A stretch of DNA of 64,000 nt from JAICYJ01 sp963766445. Its GTDB lineage: Bacteria > Actinomycetota > Thermoleophilia > Gaiellales > JAICJC01. The position numbers and the translations under genes were made by a program. The notes beneath the pieces were generated by a model that saw nothing but the letters and a program-made list of their open reading frames with translations, did not search any database and had not been told where the DNA came from. The stretch is from the NCBI GenBank assembly GCA_963766445.1, contig CAVXZW010000019.1:248001-312000 (forward strand), written 5' to 3'. Positions 8,896-16,134 of the stretch are shown here, piece after piece. The stretch's first letter is position 1. Every line of letters begins with the position of its first letter.

Positions 8896-9363
8896 ATGCG
8901 CACCACCTCTCGACTCATCCGCACCGTCCTCGTCGCCGCCGGTCTGCTGGCGATCTCGGCATCGGCCGCCCAGGCCATGCCCAACCGGCAATCCACCGAC
9001 GCAACCGACTCGGCCGCCGTGGCGGCGGCCAACCGCACGATCGTGTTCCACCGCACCGGGTTCCTGCTCGACAACAAGCTCCCGGTTCTGGGAGTCAAGG
9101 CCGTGTCGGTCATGCAGCCGGCCGCTGACTCTCCGACAAACCAGGCGCTCGTCTCGGTCATGCAGCCGGCCGCCGATTCTCCGACCGACCAGACGGTACC
9201 TCTGGTCATCAGCCAGCCCGTTCCGGCCGTCACCACCGTCTCCGCGAGCAGCGGTTTCGACTGGGCTGACGCCGGCATCGGTGCCGCCGTGGCCGCACTG
9301 CTGCTGATCCTGGCAGGCTTCGCCGCGACGCGCGTGCGACCGCGCCAGACTGCGGCCCTGTAA
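8896..9363 (+). CDS. Small secreted, C-terminally membrane-anchored protein (paralogue B)
   Basis: 155 residues with the same plan as its neighbour: signal peptide (MRTTSRLIRTVLVAAGLLAI, cut near AQA), FHRTGFLLDNKL motif, a duplicated 16-residue unit (VSVMQPAADSPTNQAL then VSVMQPAADSPTDQTV), FDWADAGIGAAVA, one transmembrane helix and an RPRQTAAL tail. AAGGAG at 8881-8886 selects ATG 8896. It arose by tandem duplication that included promoter, operator and terminator. Function unknown; a short periplasm-facing sensor or stalk is possible. Confidence 0.8.
   Translation: MRTTSRLIRTVLVAAGLLAISASAAQAMPNRQSTDATDSAAVAAANRTIVFHRTGFLLDNKLPVLGVKAVSVMQPAADSPTNQALVSVMQPAADSPTDQTVPLVISQPVPAVTTVSASSGFDWADAGIGAAVAALLLILAGFAATRVRPRQTAAL
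9103..9198 (+). repeat. In-frame 48 bp tandem duplication inside paralogue B
   Basis: Two 48 bp units (9103-9150 and 9151-9198) encode VSVMQPAADSPT followed by four variable residues. Paralogue A lacks this segment, so the expansion followed the gene duplication. Confidence 0.8.
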
Positions 9364-9374
9364 GGGCTGAGCTT

Positions 9375-9411
9375 GCGCCCGGTGGGGGTTGTCGGGACCC
9401 CCACCGGGCGC
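9375..9411 (+). terminator. Terminator-like inverted repeat after paralogue B
   Basis: A 15 bp perfect stem (9375-9389 with 9397-9411) and 7-base loop share their arms with the terminator at 8718, but no T-run follows (CTGGGG). It probably derives from the same duplication and may terminate less efficiently. Confidence 0.55.
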
Positions 9412-9457
9412 TGGGGTGGTCCGGGCCAGAACCGGACAAAGTGTAAGATCGCTCCCG

Positions 9458-10222
9458 ATGCGACCCAGGCTCCTCCTGCTGATCGTGGCCGCCGCCGTGG
9501 CTGCCCTGCTGTCGGGGACGAGCCGTGCCGGCGCCGCCACCGCCTGCACCGCGACCGCCACCGGCAAACACGTTCGCACCCAGCTGCTGAAGGTGCACCT
9601 GACCGGAACCTGTCCGGTGTCCGGCGTCGCGCACGGCACGCTGACGTTCAGCCAGTGGCCGCGCATCCACGCCGATGGCGTGTTCGCGCTCGACTATGCG
9701 GCCGGGACGCTGTGGCTGGGGGTGCCTCGGAAGCTGTCGATGAAGCCGGCGTGGAGCGCGCACGGGGCCACGTCGGCACTCGACGTGTCCGTCCAGGCCT
9801 CGCCCAAGCGCCGCCTCAGCGGCCGTGGCCGCTACTCGATCCACGGCGGCTTCAAGGCCTCGAATGGCGCGGTGGTGAGCTGGCACCAGACCGTGACCGC
9901 CACGCCCGACCGCATCACGCTGGGATCGGTGCACGTCAGCGCCAGCCTGCCGGGGACCGCGCCGATGGTGGTCACGGTGCACGAGGTGCGGCAGTTCTGC
10001 GCCACGAACAAGGCCTGCCCGTTCGGCCTGAAGACGACCACCGACCGGGTCGCCTTCCCCGCCGCGTTCACGCACGTCACCGTCAGCTCGCCGCTGTGGT
10101 TCATGACCGGGGCCGGCACGCTTCTCTCCGGACGTGAGCAGACAACGATCCTGCTGCGGTCGAAGCGGACGCACCGCATCCTCGGCCGGTCCGACTTCCA
10201 GGCGCTGATCCGGATCAACTGA
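9458..10222 (+). CDS. Secreted protein of unknown function
   Basis: 254 residues with a clear signal peptide (RPRLLLLIVAAAVAALLSG, cut near AGA). The mature part is rich in beta-strand-forming residues, with Cys at the N-terminus (TACTATATG, TGTCPVSG) and a later CATNKACPFG pair, suggesting two disulfides. No enzyme motif is seen. ATG 9458 follows TAAGAT (9444-9449) by 8 nt, so the transcript is probably leaderless. The stop codon is 4 bp before repeat element E1. Confidence 0.7.
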   Translation: MRPRLLLLIVAAAVAALLSGTSRAGAATACTATATGKHVRTQLLKVHLTGTCPVSGVAHGTLTFSQWPRIHADGVFALDYAAGTLWLGVPRKLSMKPAWSAHGATSALDVSVQASPKRRLSGRGRYSIHGGFKASNGAVVSWHQTVTATPDRITLGSVHVSASLPGTAPMVVTVHEVRQFCATNKACPFGLKTTTDRVAFPAAFTHVTVSSPLWFMTGAGTLLSGREQTTILLRSKRTHRILGRSDFQALIRIN

Positions 10223-10225
10223 CCT

Positions 10226-10467
10226 GAGATGGACGATCAGTATCTCTCGCGAGCCTGGCCGCTGCGTTCGGCGTGAGGCTGGCGGCGGCGGGGGTGAGGT
10301 GGCTTCGGCTGCGAACCGTCGCCTCGCCGTGTCCTCGGTCGCGCCAATACGACCCGGTATTGACGCTCCCTGCCATTCGCGATCTGCGTGATCGCAGATC
10401 ACTTCCGACCGGCGCAAGGCGATGCCTTGCGCCTTGGACAAACACGGAGATACCGATCGTCCATCTT
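10226..10467 (-). repeat. Hairpin-rich 242 bp repeat element E1 (partner of E2)
   Basis: Bounded by 21 bp terminal inverted repeats (10226-10246 and 10447-10467, 19 of 21 paired, core AGATGGACGATC). On the minus strand it matches element E2 (56180-56420) along its length, with nearly identical blocks. Internal hairpins: GGCGCAAGGC with GCCTTGCGCC (3 nt loop), GATCTGCG with CGCAGATC (4 nt loop), and CAATAC with GTATTG. It fills the gap between a secreted-protein gene and murI. No protein is evident. It could be a MITE-like element, a folded RNA or a 3'-end structure. Confidence 0.85.
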
Positions 10468-10473
10468 GGCCCC

Positions 10474-10479
10474 TAGACT
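10474..10479 (+). promoter_or_regulatory. -10 hexamer TAGACT of murI, leaderless
   Basis: TAGACT is followed by 7 nt and ATG 10487. The arrangement is identical in sequence to that before the SIS gene. It lies 6 bp outside repeat E1. Confidence 0.65.
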
Positions 10480-10486
10480 GCGCCCC

Positions 10487-11311
10487 ATGGATACCCGCCC
10501 GATCGGCGTCTTCGACTCCGGCGTCGGCGGCTTGACGGTGCTGCACGAATGCCTCGTCACGCTGCCTCACGAGGACTTCATCTACTTCGGTGACTCCGCC
10601 CCGGAGCGGTTCCCGTACGGCACCAAGCCGGCCGCGACCATCCGCCGGTTCGCTCACGAGGTCGCCCAGCACCTGATCGAGCGGGACGTGAAGCTGCTGG
10701 TGGTCGCCTGCAACTCCGCCACCGCTGCCGCCCTGCCCGATCTGCAGCGCGAGTTCACGGTGCCCCTGATCGGCGTGATCACGCCCGAAGCGCACGCGGC
10801 CGTGCAGGCCACCCGCGCTCGACGGGTGGGCGTGATGGCGACCGAGGCGACGGTTGCGAGCGGCCGCTACCCGGCGGCGATCGGTGTGCTCGACGCCGGC
10901 GTCGAGGTGGCGCAGGTGGCCTGCCCGGAGCTGGTGCCTCTGATCCAGAGCGGCGACGTCAACGGCCACGAGCTGCACGATGCCGCCAAGCGGTACGCCG
11001 AGCCGCTGAAGCAGGCGGAGGTGGACACCGTGATCCTGGGCTGCACGCACTACCCGCTGATCAGACCCATGCTGCAGCGCATCTTCGGCCGTCACGTCAC
11101 GCTGATCACCTCTGCCGAGGAGATCGCACGCGAGGTCGCGGCAACACTCGATCGACGCGGCGTCGGCAACCTGGCCGACCGCGAGGGCAGCTACCGCTTT
11201 CTCTGCACCGGCGACGAACAGGCCTTCCAGGACGTCGCCGGTCGCTTTCTGCAGCTGCCGATGGCCGAGGTCGAGCGGGTCGACCCTGCGCGCCTGGAGA
11301 TCGCCGCGTGA
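10487..11311 (+). CDS. murI: Glutamate racemase
   Basis: 274 residues, normal for MurI, which converts L- to D-glutamate for peptidoglycan. The two catalytic cysteines are in VVACNSATAAALP and LGCTHYPLIRP, and the N-terminus IGVFDSGVGGLTVLHE is typical. Start ATG 10487 fits the leaderless promoter. The stop overlaps the GTG of rph (GTGA), so murI, rph and rdgB form one operon, a common actinobacterial arrangement. Confidence 0.97.
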   Translation: MDTRPIGVFDSGVGGLTVLHECLVTLPHEDFIYFGDSAPERFPYGTKPAATIRRFAHEVAQHLIERDVKLLVVACNSATAAALPDLQREFTVPLIGVITPEAHAAVQATRARRVGVMATEATVASGRYPAAIGVLDAGVEVAQVACPELVPLIQSGDVNGHELHDAAKRYAEPLKQAEVDTVILGCTHYPLIRPMLQRIFGRHVTLITSAEEIAREVAATLDRRGVGNLADREGSYRFLCTGDEQAFQDVAGRFLQLPMAEVERVDPARLEIAA

Positions 11312-12045
11312 AGCGCGCCGACGGCCGCGGGCTCGATCAGCTGCGCTCGCTTGCGATCGAGCCGGGGTTCATCGACAGCGCGCACGGCTCGGTGCTGTTC
11401 TCGATCGGGAAGACGCGGCTTGTGTGCACGGCCATGGTCGAGGAGTCGGTGCCGGGGTGGATGCGCGGGCGCGGTACCGGCTGGGTCACCTCCGAGTACG
11501 GGATGCTGCCGGGCTCGACGTCCGACCGAAAGCCTCGCGATGCCAGCCGCGGCAAGGTCGACGGCCGCACCGTCGAGATCCAGCGCCTGATCGGCCGCTC
11601 GCTGCGTTCGGTGGTCGACTTCAAGGCGCTAGGCGAGCGCACCATCTGGATCGACTGCGATGTGCTGCAGGCCGACGGCGGTACCCGCTGCGCGGCGATC
11701 TGCGGCGGCTACGCGGCGCTGCACCTGGCGCTGTCCGGGCTGGTCGACGCCGGAAAGCTGCGCGAGCTGCCGCTGTCTGACTCGGTGGCGGCCGTCTCGG
11801 TCGGGATCGTCGACGGCAGCTCGATGCTCGATCTGGCCTACGCCGAGGACTCGCGCGCTGAGGTCGACATGAACGTTGTCATCTCGGGCAGCGGCCAGAT
11901 GATCGAGGTGCAGGCGACGGCCGAGCGGACGCCCTTCGGCCGCGCCTCGCTGGATGAGCTGCTGAGCCTGGCGGCTGCCGGGATCGAGGAGATCTCGGCA
12001 CTACAGACGCGGGTGCTCCATGAAGCTCGTGCTGGCGTCGCATAA
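11308..12045 (+). CDS. rph: Ribonuclease PH
   Basis: 245 residues. The phosphorolytic 3'-5' exoribonuclease that trims tRNA 3' ends. Family motifs are clear: RADGRGLDQLR at the start, GTGWVTSEYGMLPGST, DRKPRDASRGKVDGRTVEIQ and DCDVLQADGGTR. Start GTG 11308 overlaps the murI stop; the 3' end overlaps the rdgB start by 26 bp. Confidence 0.96.
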   Translation: MKRADGRGLDQLRSLAIEPGFIDSAHGSVLFSIGKTRLVCTAMVEESVPGWMRGRGTGWVTSEYGMLPGSTSDRKPRDASRGKVDGRTVEIQRLIGRSLRSVVDFKALGERTIWIDCDVLQADGGTRCAAICGGYAALHLALSGLVDAGKLRELPLSDSVAAVSVGIVDGSSMLDLAYAEDSRAEVDMNVVISGSGQMIEVQATAERTPFGRASLDELLSLAAAGIEEISALQTRVLHEARAGVA

Positions 12046-12608
12046 CCCGCACAAGGCGCGGGAGTTCGAGCGGCTGCTTCCCGGCTTTGAGGTTGAGCCC
12101 TATGCGGGCGATCTGCCCGAGGAGACCGGCGTGACCTTCCGTGACAACGCCGAGCTGAAGGCGCGACACGTGCACGCCGCGATCGGCGGCGCAGCCTGGG
12201 TGCTGGCCGACGACTCCGGGATCGCGGCCTCGGCGCTGGACGGCCGGCCGGGTGTGCGGTCGGCGCGCTTGGCCGGCGAGCACGCGACCGATGCCGAGAA
12301 CCTGAACGCGCTGCTGATGGCATTGGCCGGCCGGGACGACCGCTCCGTCGCCTACGTGGCCGAGCTGGTGGCGATCTCCCCGGCGGGCCGCGAGCTGCAT
12401 GCACGCGGCGAGCTGCGCGGCCGCATGGCCGAGCGACCTCGCGGCAGCGGCGGGTTCGGCTACGACCCGGCATTCGTGCCTGACGGCGAGTCGCGCACGG
12501 TTGGCGAAATGGAGGCCGGCGGAGAAGGACGCCATCTCGCACCGCGCGCGTGCCGCCGCCGCGCTGCGCGAGCAGCTGGTCGCGGCGCTGCAGGAGCCCG
12601 GGCGGTAG
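12020..12608 (+). CDS. rdgB: RdgB/HAM1 XTP/dITP diphosphatase (one frame break)
   Basis: 195 residues when one extra base near 12523 is skipped. It hydrolyses non-canonical purine nucleoside triphosphates. Visible motifs: the N-terminal LASHNPHKAREFE, ADDSGI, GRPGVRSARLAG, FGYDPAFVPDG, and after the break AEKDAISHRARAAAAL. The family signature EEKDAISHR fixes the original spacing and indicates a +1 insertion and not a 2-base loss. Third gene of murI-rph-rdgB. Confidence 0.92.
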
Positions 12609-13494
12609 CCGCGACACCCACCACGGAGCAGGCGCTGGCCGCGCTCAACCGCGCACACGGCTGCGGCCTGCGGGTGGTGGCGGCGATGCCGGACGGCGAG
12701 GCCAGCCATGCCACGGTGGTGGCCGACTTCGCGGGCAACCGGTCGCTGCTGAAGTGGTGGCAGATCGCGGGCGGCGAGTCGGACTCGCTGGAGCACATCG
12801 AGCGGGTCGTTCCGCTCGTGGAGCGGCTGCGCCGCCGCGGTTACCCGTCGCCTCGCCACCTGCTGACGGCGACCGCAGAGTCGCTGCTGTTCGTGCTCCA
12901 GGAGCTGCTGCCAGGCCGCCCGCCGGTGCCGCTTCTGCCGATCCACGTCGAGCAGCTGGTCGACCTGAATCGGCTGCAGGAGGAGGAGCGGGGCGACGAG
13001 TGGTGGGTGGGGCGCCTTCCTGTGCCGGACACTCGTCGCCGGCGCCGACGGCTACTGCCTGCACGCTCCGCTGCGGCGGCACTCGACGGCCGGCGCGGCG
13101 CTGCTCGACCGCGTGATCGCGGTCGGGGAGGCCACCGATCCCGCTGCCCTGCCGGTCGCCGGCATCGCGCACTTCGATCTCCATCACCTGAACGTGCTGG
13201 CCGAGGGCGACCGCATCACCGGCATCGTCGACTGCGAGGGCGCGCGGGTCGGCGATCCCTGCTTCGACCTGGTCACGCTGCTCTACTGCAGCGCCGAGGG
13301 CGGCCTCGGCGACGATCACCAGCTCCAGCTGTGGCAGCCTGCTCCGCGATCGTCGCGATGCCGCCACCCTGCGCGCCTACCTCGCGCACATGTCGCTGCG
13401 GCTGAGCAGCTGGTCGGCGGTGCATCACGACGACGCCACCACCGAGCGCTGGAGTCGGCGCCACTCGCAGATGTGGCTGGAGCCAGCGGTCTAG
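12605..13494 (+). CDS. Aminoglycoside phosphotransferase-like kinase (two frame breaks)
   Basis: About 295 residues if breaks near 13010 and 13330 are skipped. Kinase motifs: a nucleotide-binding lobe up to LLKWWQI, the catalytic loop IAHFDLHHLNVL and the metal-binding IVDCEGARVGDPCFDL, as in the APH/choline kinase superfamily. The C-terminal helices end MWLEPAV. The start is uncertain because no ATG or GTG lies close to the likely N-terminus; coding begins as rdgB ends. Substrate unknown; resistance should not be assumed. Confidence 0.7.
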
Positions 13495-13497
13495 CTC

Positions 13498-14379
13498 TCA
13501 GATCGCTACGCGCAGGCCGGCCATGGTGTCGTCCTGCGGCGGCTGGTGCCTGGACCAGTGCCGCCAGTTGATCTCGGCGCCGAGCACGATCACGTTCGCC
13601 ATCAGGTACAGCCACACCAGCAGCAGCACCAGGCCGCCGAAGGCGCGCATGGCGAACAGCACGTCGGCCCGCTGCAGGTATAGCGGCACCGCCTGGAACG
13701 AGACCTGGAACAGCACCGTCCCGAACAGCGCGCCCGGCCACACGTCGCCGCGGTGCAGGTCGACGTTGGTGAGGACGCGGTAGACCACCATCAGGAACAG
13801 GAACGAGCCGGCGCTGGAGAAGGCCAACGAGATCAGATACGGCACGAAGCTGGAGCTCAGCTCGCCGGGCTCGTGCCGGTGCAGCCAGCCGTTTGCTAGT
13901 GTGGCAACAATCAGCGATGTGAACAGCACGGTCAGCGAGCTGAGAACCAGCACGAAGCTGATCCACTTGCCGGCCACGAACCCGCGGTTGCCGACCCGAA
14001 ACACGATGTTCAGGGCCGACTCCAGCGCCGAGTAGAAGCCGAGCGCGCTCCACAGCATCCCGACCAGGCCGATCACGAAGAACTTGCCGGCGTTCGACTG
14101 CACCGAGCTGGTCAGGCGCACCAGGTCGGCGACCGACTCGCTGGGCAGGATCCGCTCCATCTCGCGGATCAGGTAGCTCGACTGCGAGACGTGGCCGAGC
14201 AGGCCGATCGCGGACAGCACCAGGAAGATGAACGGGAACAGTGACAGCAGCGCGTAGTAGGCGACCATGGCCGCCAGGTGCGGGCCGCGGTCGGCCAGGT
14301 ACTTGCCCAATATGGAGCCGGTCTGGCTGGCGACGCTGCGATATGGGCGCATCCACGTCGGGGCGGTTTCGTTGGCCAT
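13498..14379 (-). CDS. YihY/BrkB family inner membrane protein
   Basis: 293 residues with six hydrophobic segments and the YihY (formerly RNase BN) features MVAYYALLSLFPFIFLVLS, GLLWSALG-like MLWSALGFYSALESALN, and GGLVLLLVWLYLMANVIVLGAEINW near the C-terminus. Family function is not settled. ATG 14379 follows TATTCT (14392-14387 on the minus strand) by 7 nt, so it is leaderless. It is divergent from the roadblock gene and converges with the phosphotransferase gene. Confidence 0.88.
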   Translation of the reverse strand: MANETAPTWMRPYRSVASQTGSILGKYLADRGPHLAAMVAYYALLSLFPFIFLVLSAIGLLGHVSQSSYLIREMERILPSESVADLVRLTSSVQSNAGKFFVIGLVGMLWSALGFYSALESALNIVFRVGNRGFVAGKWISFVLVLSSLTVLFTSLIVATLANGWLHRHEPGELSSSFVPYLISLAFSSAGSFLFLMVVYRVLTNVDLHRGDVWPGALFGTVLFQVSFQAVPLYLQRADVLFAMRAFGGLVLLLVWLYLMANVIVLGAEINWRHWSRHQPPQDDTMAGLRVAI

Positions 14380-14424
14380 CGTGATGAGAATATCGGCAGG
14401 GATCACCTGTGCTAGCGTGGAATC

Positions 14425-14817
14425 GTGGATGCGACCGCCGCAATCGCCGAGCTGCGTGAGCTCTCGACCCAGATCGAGACGGTCGTGGTGATCGCCCGCG
14501 AGGGCTCGCTGGTTGCCTCCAGCGTGCAGGAGGAGGCCGCCAACCGCATCGCCGCAGCCGCTCGCGATCTGGCCGAGGGCGCCGACCAGGTACGCCGCGA
14601 CCTGGGCCGCGAGGCCCTGGCGCAGCTGCAGGCGGCAACGCCGGAGGGCAGCGTGTTCCTGGTGGTGGACGACCACCGCACGGCCGTGGCGACCACCGGC
14701 GCCGACCCCACCGTGGGGCTGGTCTTCTATGACCTGAAGACGCTGCTGCGCCAGATCGCCGAGGGCGACGGCAAGGCCGCCGACGAGGAGCAGGAGCAGG
14801 CCGATGGCTCGGCGTAA
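14425..14817 (+). CDS. Roadblock/LC7-like domain protein
   Basis: 130 residues. The order of a first helix (DATAAIAELRELSTQIETVVVI), REGSLVASSV, a long central helix and VFLVVDDHRTAVATTGADP matches the roadblock/MglB fold that acts as a partner of small GTPases. No GTPase gene is next to it here. GTG 14425 follows TAGCGT (14413-14418) by 6 nt. It overlaps the next gene by 14 bp and heads a small operon ending in pyrE. Confidence 0.65.
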   Translation: MDATAAIAELRELSTQIETVVVIAREGSLVASSVQEEAANRIAAAARDLAEGADQVRRDLGREALAQLQAATPEGSVFLVVDDHRTAVATTGADPTVGLVFYDLKTLLRQIAEGDGKAADEEQEQADGSA

Positions 14818-15019
14818 GCTCGTGATCCCGGTCGTGATCGGCGCCGGCTCGTTCCTGGGCACGGTGCTCTACAGGCGCCGCTCGGTGCGCAACCGAACCC
14901 GGCTGGACATCTACTTCGACGACGGCTCGATGGTATCGCTGGCCGCCGGATCGCCGGATGCCGACCGGCTGATGCCGAACGCCGACCTGGTGCTGGCGGC
15001 CGCCCGCGAGGGCGCGTGA
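14804..15019 (+). CDS. Small N-terminally membrane-anchored protein
   Basis: 71 residues: a basic start (MARRK), a short hydrophobic segment VIPVVIGAGSFLGTVLY, then a basic patch and a soluble tail (LDIYFDDGSMVSLAAGSPDA). It overlaps the roadblock gene upstream and the pyrE start downstream, which supports translation. No family recognised. Confidence 0.65.
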   Translation: MARRKLVIPVVIGAGSFLGTVLYRRRSVRNRTRLDIYFDDGSMVSLAAGSPDADRLMPNADLVLAAAREGA

Positions 15020-15567
15020 ACCGCGACCAGCTGGCGGCGAGGCTGCTCGAGCGGGCGTACCTGGAGGGCGATTTCCTGCTGCGCTCCGGGCGCCGCAGCC
15101 GCTACTACCTTGACAAGTACCGGTTCGAGACCGATCCGCAGCTGCTGGCCGGTCTCGGCCGCGAGCTGGCCGCCCTGGTGGCCGGCCATGGCGGTGAGCA
15201 GCCCGAGCTGCTGGCCGGGCCCGAGCTGGGCGCCGTGCCGCTGGCGGCCGTCACGTCGATCGAGACCGGGCTGCCGTTCGTGATCGTGCGAAAGGCGGCG
15301 AAGGAGTACGGCACGGGCAATCGGCTGGAGGGCGTTTTCGAGCCCGGAATGCGCGTCTGCGTGGTCGAGGACGTGGTCACGTCGGGCGGCGCGCTGCTGT
15401 CCGCGGTGGAGGCGCTGCGCGAGGCGGATCTGCACGTTTCCGCTGCAATTTGCGTGGTCGACCGCGAGGAGGGCGGCGCCGAGGCGATCGCCGCAGCGGG
15501 CATCCCCTTCAAAGCGCTCTATACCAGTTCTCAGCTCGGTGTCGGCGCCGCCTCCGCGAACGCGTGA
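15016..15567 (+). CDS. pyrE: Orotate phosphoribosyltransferase
   Basis: 183 residues. It makes OMP from orotate and PRPP in pyrimidine synthesis. The PRPP-binding motif is VCVVEDVVTSGGALL; the N-terminus FLLRSGRRSRYYLDKY and the flexible-loop lysines VIVRKAAKEYGTG are typical. Start GTG 15016 overlaps the stop of the small gene before it. pyrF, the next enzyme of the pathway, is 2.5 kb downstream. Confidence 0.95.
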   Translation: MNRDQLAARLLERAYLEGDFLLRSGRRSRYYLDKYRFETDPQLLAGLGRELAALVAGHGGEQPELLAGPELGAVPLAAVTSIETGLPFVIVRKAAKEYGTGNRLEGVFEPGMRVCVVEDVVTSGGALLSAVEALREADLHVSAAICVVDREEGGAEAIAAAGIPFKALYTSSQLGVGAASANA

Positions 15568-15590
15568 AATCCCTTTGCTGAAGCGGATTG

Positions 15591-15621
15591 TTGACGTCCG
15601 ACGGCCGTGCTAGGGTAGCCT
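15591..15621 (+). promoter_or_regulatory. Promoter of the HU gene
   Basis: TTGACG at 15591-15596 and TAGCCT at 15616-15621, 19 bp apart, or TAGGGT at 15611-15616. Unlike most genes here, this one has a 5' leader of about 40 nt and a strong AGGAGGAA site at 15650-15658. Confidence 0.5.
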
Positions 15622-15664
15622 GATTGACCCATTCCGGCCCACGAAACGACCAGGAGGAATAAGG

Positions 15665-15943
15665 GTGACGAAGAGCGATTTCATCGACGCGGTTGCGACC
15701 AGATCGAACCTGTCCAAGAAGGACGCCGGTGCTGCGGTCGACGCCGTGCTCGAGTCCGTCAAGGACGCGCTTTCCAAGGGTGACGACGTTGTCTTCACCG
15801 GTTTCGGAAAGTTCACGGTGCAGAACCGCAAGGCCCGCACCGGTGTCAACCCGCGTAACCCTGGCCAGAAAGTGATGATCCCGGCCAGCAAGGTGCCGAA
15901 GTTCTCGGCGGGCAGCCAGCTGAAGGCCGCCGTCAAGTCGTAA
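15665..15943 (+). CDS. HU family DNA-binding protein
   Basis: 92 residues, standard bacterial HU/IHF length. Motifs: MTKSDFIDAVATRSNLSKKDA at the start, GDDVVFTGFGKFTV, and the DNA-binding arm RKARTGVNPRNPGQKVMIPA. Start GTG 15665 is 7 nt after AGGAGGAA. Nucleoid architecture protein; no long lysine-rich tail of the mycobacterial type. Confidence 0.96.
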   Translation: MTKSDFIDAVATRSNLSKKDAGAAVDAVLESVKDALSKGDDVVFTGFGKFTVQNRKARTGVNPRNPGQKVMIPASKVPKFSAGSQLKAAVKS

Positions 15944-15964
15944 CTCCGGCCTCCGGAGGTCTCT

Positions 15965-16008
15965 CGCGCACGCCCGCTGCCCCGTAGAGGCGCGGCGGGC
16001 GTGGCGCG
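15965..16008 (+). terminator. Inverted repeat after the HU gene, possible terminator
   Basis: CACGCCCGC (15969-15977) pairs with GCGGGCGTG (15995-16003), flanked by CGCG on both sides. The following GTTAAAG has no T-run, so termination is possible but not certain. Confidence 0.45.
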
Positions 16009-16118
16009 TTAAAGAGGGAGGGTCTGGCTTCAGCCTGCACCCCACGCTGGCCAGCTCGCGGCGGTGGTCCTGGCTTCAGCCGACGGCGACCGCAAGGAGC
16101 GGACATCCGCCCCCATGT
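16009..16118. other. Intergenic spacer with two TGGCTTCAGCC motifs
   Basis: The 11-mer TGGCTTCAGCC occurs at 16025-16035 and 16071-16081. The 16-mer GTCTGGCTTCAGCCTG at 16022-16037 recurs exactly at 24802-24817. No gene is seen. Purpose unknown. Confidence 0.5.
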
Positions 16119-16134
16119 GCGAACATATGTTCGC
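16119..16134. promoter_or_regulatory. LexA (SOS) box directly before the nuclease start
   Basis: GCGAACATATGTTCGC is a perfect 16 bp palindrome containing CGAAC-N4-GTTCG, the LexA site of actinobacteria and Gram-positive bacteria. It ends at the base before ATG 16135, so bound LexA would block transcription or initiation. This makes the nuclease a DNA-damage-inducible gene (inference from an established consensus). Confidence 0.85.

Noticed and set aside
10226..10467. Protein-coding frame in element E1/E2 (for example 10215-10445 minus, 56187-56504 plus)
   Set aside because: The frames share some peptide similarity only because the DNA is similar. Indels between the copies break the frame, the ends differ, and the conserved features are hairpins.
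12605..13494. Aminoglycoside resistance gene
   Set aside because: The APH fold is shared by many small-molecule kinases. Its place after rdgB and lack of specific resistance-family motifs do not support a resistance call.
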